Of a stretch of 64,000 bases of DNA, positions 48,301 through 57,300 are shown in pieces. The notes under the pieces were generated by a model. It had not been told where the DNA came from. It made no database searches and saw nothing but the letters and a program-made list of their open reading frames with translations. Source of the DNA: Leptasterias polaris (Eukaryota > Echinodermata > Asteroidea > Forcipulatida > Asteriidae); contig JAZGTN010000022.1 in assembly GCA_037783415.1 (NCBI GenBank), positions 6,670,001 through 6,734,000 on the forward strand, read 5' to 3'. Numbering within the stretch: the stretch's first letter is position 1; each line of letters starts with the position of its first letter. A program made the position numbers and the translations under genes.

Positions 48301-51300
48301 ATTTTCCCAGGTTCCAGCAAGCCCCTGATGGCGTTAGAGGAAGACATGTCAACATTGGACAGTAGGCTCCTCAATAGTCTGGATAAAGTTTCCAATTCCC
48401 AGATTGTGCAGATGTTGGAAGAGCTTGGTGTTCGTCACATCAGCCCCGGGGAGGTGATCCAGCACCATATACTGCCTGTCATCAAGTCAGATCAGTGGAA
48501 GGTGAGTATGAACGTCTCAAGTGAGTTTACAAATCCACATTACGTGAAACTCCCATCACCCAAAAACTCTGAATTCTATAAACAGCAGTTTTATCCTGAC
48601 TCTTATCAGCTGTTGCTTGCACAATAACTTTTGAAACTTTTCCCAATACTTTAGAGTCTTAACAAGAACCTGGTAGAATTGTGTAGGTATGTTTGTCATT
48701 AAACTTGCAGGCAGTGACACAATTGAAACTGCCTGTTCACACCTCATTAACTCACGATCAGATAAGAGAAATCGTTTTGAAAACTGTCCCATCTCAAACC
48801 GGTGTGTACTGACCTGAGTTTGTCAAAGGCAAACTCGGGTCTGCTCGTAACGGAGGATTTACCTAATGAGAAGATTTCAGATAGTCAACAGTCAACAACT
48901 TAGGAAAAATCTCAAAATATTCGCTGTGCATTCCTCGTCTGTTTGATATACTTTTAGAAATACTTGAAAAACAGTTTAAAAACCTGGGGAGAACTGTTTT
49001 ATCATCGTTTCACCTCAAAGATAGCGATATGATGACATCGTTGCAAAAGGTCTATAGGCCCCTACCTGTCATTCCAAATTTGTGATGAAATTTTACTCCA
49101 CAAATTTCTAAATATTATCACTGTCCCGTCTGACTGATTTGCTCAATAGGAGAAGTCGCATGATGTGATGGTCGGCTATGCAGTCTTCATCAAAGACCAT
49201 CTTGAGAAGCAACCTAGTGTATGTGACATAGATGAGATTGCAGAATGGTTGCATGTTGTAACCAATCATGGATTAATCAAACCTAGAGAGAGACCAGTTC
49301 ATTTTACTGTCACGTATGGCAACAAGATTGATCTGAACAAACAACTACCAGGTGAGACATGTAATGAGGTACAAAATGGGTGTGGGGGCCGGTTAAAGAC
49401 ACCACAAGTGCCATCTTAGAAATATACCACAATGCATCTTGGGAAATCGAGTGAAGTTTTAAAATGTATCAAGTTGCCAAGATTGATGCCATGCTGTAGT
49501 TTCTATGTAGCTATGCCAGGTTTTACGAGTTGTGTACCGCAGTGGCTTCAAAATCAGCCCGCTGTGATGGTTGCCGATAATTTGTGGACTTGTATTTTAC
49601 CCAGAATCCTTTGTGCTCTGATCATTTCTGGTCTCGTTATTTGGTTTTTGCCCTTACGACTATATGTATTAAGCAATGTATATCATGACAACATTGTCAT
49701 CACACTTTGTTTTAAAAACATATCCATTATTAGATTTTTACCTTTACACCAATGTGTACTAAGCTCTGTATATATACTCAGTATTTTCTTGAGTTCTATG
49801 AAAAAAAGTCCTCAGGCATATCACTTGGGTGGGATTCGAACCCACAACCTTTGCCGATCTAGAGCAGATGTCTTACCACTAGCGGGGAATTCCACACTTG
49901 CGTCAAGCTTATTTCACAGGTTAGCAAGGAATTTTTGCCTGTTTGCTTGCATACACAGCGTTAATAGGCATTCTTCATTTACACAGCTACTGCAGAAACT
50001 TGGCGTTTGCTCTGTAAGCATGGGCAGAATTCGCTGGTCTCCAGAGCCTTTAAATTGGGCCCTGGTCATGCGCATTTGGACCTGCATTTGTTTTTATAAT
50101 TATTCCCACAATACATCATTTCAAATCCTGTTTCTGAAACACAATCTGAACAACCACTACGCAAATATTTTGATAAGTGTTATTTTATTTATTTATGAAT
50201 GACTAGGTTGTGACTGGGTGTTGTTAGACAGTCGCTACATTGTCCATAGTGCTCAGCGAGTAACAGTCAATGATGTCAGGCAATGGCATTCATTCTTCAG
50301 TAAGCTAGGGGTCCTCAACCACCTAGCTATGGAGAAAAAGATGATCACGGTGAAGGAAGATGAACTGGTGAGTATATCTCTTGAGGTACAGGATTTCATA
50401 GAGATACTTCCCAGTGGGCAAAATACGTTGAATTAACGTTGAAGCAACGTCATATGCCGACGTTGGAGTAACGTTGAATGATGATTGTATTTGCAAATTG
50501 AATTAACGTTGAAGTACTGACGTAGATACAACGTTAAACTCACTACGTTGTTTCAATGTCGGCATGTATACGTTGTTTTAACGTCAAATTTCTACGTTGA
50601 AATAATGTTGAATAATGATTGAATTTGCAAATTGAAATAACGTTGAAATGCTGACGTAGATACAACGTTAAACTCACTACGTTGTTTCAATGTCGGCATG
50701 TATACGTTGTTTTTACGTTGGTCCAACGTACAGTTAATCTAAAACAATGTCTTCGAGTTGAACTTTCTTGTTATGTAGTTAATGCCCATTATAATTAATT
50801 CAAGTAATTAGTATATGCTTATTATACTTATAAGGTATATACATGTAAGATATGATACCGATAACTAAATACATTCTACACTATAACTACAACTTATACA
50901 GGCCTATACATCCTTCTCTACTGCATGTCTTGTATTTATATAGTCCAGGATACAGAATTTCCAGTCATGGTTATAACACCTTTTTAAAATAAAACTATTA
51001 AATTTTTAATTCACATCTTGGAATGACAAATGTTTCTTTGTACTTTTGATGTACATATTTTCTTACAAACGAATTACAAAAAAAAGTACAAAAACTTGCC
51101 TGGGAAATTCCTAAATTCAACCAAAATTGTTTTGATATTGTCAGAAAAAGTCATACACTTCTAAGTCCCGCCCACAAATTTGCATAAGTTTCAACGTTGT
51201 CCCAACGTTGTCTCAACGTTGGCTCAATTTTAGCATCTTGTCAAAAGGCGCTCATACCCAAAAGGAATGTATAGCTTTTTGCTTGCCAAATGTTAATGCA

Positions 51301-54300
51301 ACATAGGAATGATATAAAATTAGGTTTGAGATGTCGCATCAATTACCTGAACTTAGTATAAAAACAACATTTCCATACACAAATAATTATCCCCCAAAAT
51401 GTTAAATTTTAACTTCTTGTCAACATGTTGTGCACGAAAACCTATAGTAGAAATGTTAAGCTTTTTACTTGCCAAATATTAATGCAACACAGGAATTGTA
51501 CAAAATTGAGTACTAGAAACAATTATTACCCACAAATTGTTAATTTTTAACACCTTGTCAACATGCGCTCAAAACCAAACTGTGAAGGGCAACTTAGAAG
51601 TATAAATTTGGTTTGAGGTTTCAAATCACCTGTCTGAACCTTGAGTGAAAAAACATTTAGATATTTTGTAATTGTTAAAAAAACAAATAACAACAAAAAT
51701 GTGAATATTTTAATGGTTGGGGTGACCTCAAGTGCAGTCGTGAACTAAAAGCCTAGAGGAAGCCAACTTTGATCGCATTTTTAGGGCTGGCTTTAGGCCT
51801 ATATCGATCCCATTGTAGAATAGGTGACCTTTTTCAACATCTGACCGTCCTTGCATTTCTGTATGCTGTGGTACTATATGGAAATATTACATTATTATTT
51901 GAACCACGAATAATGCCTTTTATTTTGCGGTGATTTTAATCAATGCTATCTGGGCTATTTCTTGGAATCCTCGCCCCTCATGTGTCTATATTTCTTGTGA
52001 TCTTCTTGGTAATTTTCTTGATGGTTAAAACGAGGCAATAGATGGCTGGTAATAATAATATTAGTATGTTACTGACTGATAGTCTGACCGGACACAATTG
52101 TTCAATATTTTACTATAGAGGAAGGATTTTATAAATTTAAGTGTTCACCATAATTAAGTATGCTAAATTCAATGTAAGAGTGTTTGGTTTAGCTCAAATC
52201 TAGATAAAAAAAGCAACTGCAACTTTTATCCAACATTGTACATACGTCAAAAACGTTACAATTGAAACAATGTTACCAATTATAATGTTGGATTAACATT
52301 GATTTTAGGTTGTTATTATCGCAACGCAATTACAACCTTTATCCAACATTGTACATACTTCAATATTGTTACGTTAAAAAAAACCTTACCAGACTGACGT
52401 TGGATCAACATCGATTTTAGGTTATTATTATCGCAACGCAAACAAAACCTTTTTACAACATTGTACATACGTCAAAAACGTTCACAATGAAACAACGTTA
52501 CCAGAATAATGTCGGATCAACATTGATTTTAGGTTGTTATTATCGCGACGCAACAATAACCTTAATCCAACATTGCATTAACTTTTAAAAGTATACGTTT
52601 TGAAATGACGTTACCCAACTGACATTGGATCAGAATTGATTTAAGGTTGTTATTATCGCGACGCAATAACAACCTTTATCCAACATTGTTCATACGTAAA
52701 AATCATTACGTGGAAAAAACGTTCCCAGAATGACGTTGGATCAACATTGATTTTAGGTTATTATTATCGCGACGCAATAACAACCTTTATCCAACATTGC
52801 ACATAGGCCAAAAACGTTACATTGAAACAACGTTACCAGAAAGACGTTGGATCAACATTGATTTTAGGTTGTTATTATCGCGACGCAATAACAACCTTTA
52901 TCCAACATTGTAAATACGTCAAAATCGTTACGTGGAAAAAACGTTACCAGAATGACGTTGGATCAACATCGATTTTAGGTTGTTATTATCGCGACGCAAT
53001 AACAACCTTTATCCAACACTGTTCATACGTCAAAAACGTTACATTGAAACAACGTTACCAGAATGACGTTGGATCAACATTGATTTTAGGTTGTTATTAT
53101 CGCGACGCAATAACAACCTTTATCCAACATTGCATCAACGTTAATTAGTATACGTTGAAACTACGTTGCCAAATTGACGTTGGATCAACATTGTTTTTTG
53201 GTTGTTATAATCGCGACGTTATTTCAACACTTTTCCAACGTTTACACAACGTCAAACTACAACTTAAAACAAACATCGCAAATGTGACGTTGAAATAACG
53301 TTGTTTTATGGTATTTCGACGTTGTGACGCCATATCAACCAAAATCCAACGTTGAAATAACGTTGTGTGCCCACTGGGTTATGAGCACATAAAGTTGCTA
53401 AGCACAACAAAATTATGCTTACCAGAATAAGGTTACCAGCCAAAATGCATGTCACATGTACAATATGTAACTGGTGTCTTGCTTATTTTTGCTTAGCAGA
53501 AAATTGTAAGAAATAATTTCTGCTTAAACATCTCTATGAAGTCAGGCCATGCTTTCAAATGTTTGTAGGGTATTAATGTTGGCCAATATATTTGTTTTTT
53601 TACAAAAATAAGTTTTTTCATTTCTGAAGTCCTGAGGGAGAGGGGGGCTTTATCTCTTGATCAATTGGCCCAGGCAAAGAGTTACTACGAATGAAAATTA
53701 AGATCAAACAGGGTTTTTTGGTTCGAATATTGGGAAGAACTCGGGCATTCTCGGGCATTCCAAATTACTTTTTATGCACACAAACTTTTTTTTATTGTGT
53801 TGGATGTGTATGATTTCAAACCAGTTGACTAGTGACTGAATGAATATTTGATTTCAGGAAGCGACACCCTGGGCAGACCTTGGACAATTCTGGTCGAAAC
53901 CTCCGGATGGTGTCTACTTGATCCAAGACAGTGTCTGCCAAGAGCTAGAAGAGTTATTCCAGGCTGATCTTGAAGTATCGACCAAACAAACCCAGCGGCT
54001 GAATCTACTCGGGTTGCTTCAGCAGGAATGGAGCAGTAACTACTCACGCTACAAAGACGCTGTTGTGTATAATCAGTCAGGGGTGAAGCTCACTGACACC
54101 CAGTCCAGTTTCAGTATCCAACTGCGTACGTCCTCATGGCTTCCTTCGACTGCTGTCAGTGGGGAGAAGGCTGGGACAGTATTCAGACGCCCTGGTGAGG
54201 TCTTCGTTCCACAGGATAGAGTAAGGCAACTGCTGAGTAACCATGTGCCGTACATGGTGACTGAAGTACAAGGGGATGCCCCATTGCTGCAGTTTATTGG

Positions 54301-57300
54301 AGTGAAAACAGCCAGGATGATTGATCCCAGCTTTATCATGTCGATGCTCAAGACTTGGTCTCATGATGACGAGCCATCTTCAGACAAGACCTCTTTTTGT
54401 ACCTCTCTGCATCATATCACATCGGTGTATCAGTACCTTGAGCAAAACTGCCGTCCCCAAGAGATCAGAGACCTCTTTGATGGTCATAGAGTTGTATTTA
54501 CTTCTGAGGCTAGGTCCCATCAAGATACTGGAGCCCTTGTCCAAGGCCTGTTTGTCCACAAAGACTTGGTTTATTGGAAAGATCCATCTGGACTCCAACA
54601 GAAATACAAAGGGTTGAATAATCGTATTGAGCTCGGTGGCTTTTATTCACATCTTCCTGATCTTCAACGATTCTTTTGTGGATTGAATATCAATGTTGAT
54701 ACTTTACCAACGATAAAAGAATACGCAGAGCTCTTGGTTCAGTGTGCGAGTGATATCACCCTACCAGATAATGGTAGAATCAAGGAAGAAATCTTGGTGT
54801 TGTATAAAATGCTCGGGCAGAAGTGTTTGGCATCGTCAAGTTCGAATAGATATGATCAGCAACATGAGATGTTAGCTGGACAGCAGCTTCAGACTAACCC
54901 AGCTTCTACTCAGTTCATTAAAAGTGTCATGGAAGATCAGCCTGTGTTTCCTACAACTGGCAACAAGTGGGTGACTTTAGCAGAGAGACCTCTTATCTGC
55001 GACACTTCATCCAGTGACCTTCAGAAGCTCTTTGAAGACAAAAAGGAGGTGCACTTGCTGAATTTTGGCGACCGAGATCGTCTTGGCCGTGTTGTTGATG
55101 GTGTTTATAAACCTGGTTCAATGGCTGGACAGCATGTTCAGGTTTTCTTGGAGGCTTGTGGTGTTGGGAAGCTTGTAGATTGTATAAAAGAAGAGTTTAT
55201 CACCGAGCTGACCCAACCCTCCATTCCCCTGCAACTCTTCCTCTATGAAATCTGCCCCTACGTTCAGCTCTACATGAGCCATGACATGAGCCAGAACTCC
55301 TCAAAAGACATTCAGTCGGCTTACGAGAAACTAACCTCTGAGGTTAAGATCGCTGCCAAGTTGAAAATTATGCGCTTCCTGGAGGCGAAGACAATTGAGA
55401 AGGTCTACCGCTACCAACATGACCCTAACGTGTTTGCCAAGCAGATGGTCAACTGTGGACTCCAAGACCTGAGGGAGTTTTACATCTCCACATCCATCTC
55501 CAAAAGTCTGCAGAATAACAGCGATGTCCGCCGTGAAGTGGCAAAGCTCTTCAGCGGTGGAATTATTGAGGTGCAGAATGCGTTATTTAACTTCCTGGGA
55601 AATCTGCGTCTGGAGCTTGGAAGCAAAAAGAAAGCAGACAAGGGAATGGATGAGAGGATCTGTCGGGCCTTAAACCTGAACTTCCCACTGGATGTGGATG
55701 CTGAGCCATGGGAGGTACCCAAACCTATCATTCCTGAAGATCCACCTAAAATGGGTAAGTCATTAGCTTTTTGATTTCATTTCATTTTTATTTATTTCTT
55801 CTGGTTGTGAAGCCAAGGGTTCTCAGAAAAGCGAACTTAATCAATAAACTAGCCAAGAACCCCGTGGAGACAAAGAAGGAAGTGTCAGTTTTAGATGTGG
55901 GAGGAAAATCCCAAAGAGGCTATTCCAGGGAAAAAAGCCACACAAAGGTAGGGACTGAAAACCAAATCCACATAGTCCCCCTGATGGGATTCGAACCGGG
56001 GTCCCAATGGTTGGCAAAGAAAGATACCACTGCACCAACCCGACCACCGAGATATCCCATAAATACTCACCTTTGATATCCCAAAGATTTTAAAGATATA
56101 CAGGACAATAGTTCTGCATTTAAAATTATCAATTGAATATAAAATCAGATGGCATGAATATTAAACAGAATGAGGTATGATGTACACTTTTCAAATATAA
56201 TTTAAGATAACTGGATGAATAGAAAACAAGAAGAAATGTTCAGTTTTAGATGTGGGAGGCAAACCCCAATGTGGAAAACCCACACTCTCAGGTTGGGACT
56301 GAAAACTCTATCCACATGAATGGCTCCCGTCTGAGGTGGGATTCGAACCTGTGTCTACAGAGGTGACAGGCAGGGAAAGAAAACACTGAGCCAACCTCAT
56401 CCCCATGGTTATTTACATCTTAGGGACTTGTGCTTCTACCAAGATTTTAAATCCATACAAACAGTTCCACTTTTTAAAAATGACTCGTGTTTCAACTGAA
56501 TATTTCAGTGGTAAAGCCAATTCAAGTTAAGCCAGAGGTTAAGCCTGCAGCCGCTGCTCCACTAGAAGATGCTGAAGATGAGGCAGCCATTTATAGCTGG
56601 CCTCCCAAGTCTGGTGCTTTTGGACCAACTGTTAAAACCAACAAAGGTATGTGGCATTGTACATCACTGTATATTTATCTACATGAATTAATAGTCAGGA
56701 ACCAATTATATCATAGCTGTTTACCAGTTAACACATTTGTATGCTTACAATAGCAGAAAACAAGTGTGTAAGCAAAATTATAATGCTCAAGAAGATATGA
56801 AGTAAAAGAACTTCTGAAATATTTGTTTAAATTTACAAGGTGCACAACCTCCAAAAGAGGACTCGGTGCTAAAAATGTGGCCTCCACCTCAGGCGCCAAA
56901 GGACACTTTGCCATCACTCTATCCACAAGTGGCCCATCAGTTCACAGATAAGCAACAACAACCTGCTGATGGAACACCTCAGCAAGGCATGACAGCAAGT
57001 TCAACGATGCTCCAACGTCAAGGAAGCCAAGAGGGTTTGTTGATACGGTCAGTGTCCAGGGACGGCGAACAGGGAGTTGGACGAGGTAAACTCAATTTTC
57101 AAGTCAAAAGAGTCGGGGTTTGGCGTTTACTTTTTTAGTAATTTGTGAGCCGGTTGGTTGTTTGTTCTTATACTGTTCTGGTGAAGGTCTGTGATTTGTC
57201 AGAATGTTTTGTGAACCTTGGCCTTCAGACTATCTAGAGAGATGCAAACTCACCATCACAGAGAAAAAAGACGCAGCTCTTGTGTTCAAATCTGTCGATT

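Larger units (their letters stand above)
50387..53548. mobile_element. older MITE split by the ACGTTG-rich transposon
   Basis: The left piece (50387-50409: ACAGGATTTCATAGAGATAC) and the right piece (53379-53548: ATGAGCACATAAAGTTGCTAAG ... CTCTATGAAGTCAGGCC, read in parts) together reconstruct one copy of the MITE seen intact at 7145-7337. The break falls at GATACTT/TTATGAG, implying a 2-bp (TT) duplication on insertion. Confidence 0.7.
55755..56508. other. intron 22 with two SINE copies
   Basis: GT-AG. Two copies of one minus-strand tRNA-SINE fill most of it: 55865-56052 (GGGATTCGAACCGGGGTCCC) and 56235-56400 (GGGATTCGAACCTGTGTC). Each is preceded by AGTTTTAGATGTGGGAGG. Confidence 0.6.

Noticed and set aside
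49432..50202. 256-codon ORF in intron 20
   Set aside because: It lies between well-supported exons, includes a reverse-strand SINE (GGIRTHNLCRSRADVL) and has no domain.
52822..53148. 108-codon ORF with a 37-residue repeat
   Set aside because: Translation of the 111-bp array inside a non-autonomous transposon; a multiple-of-3 period explains the openness.
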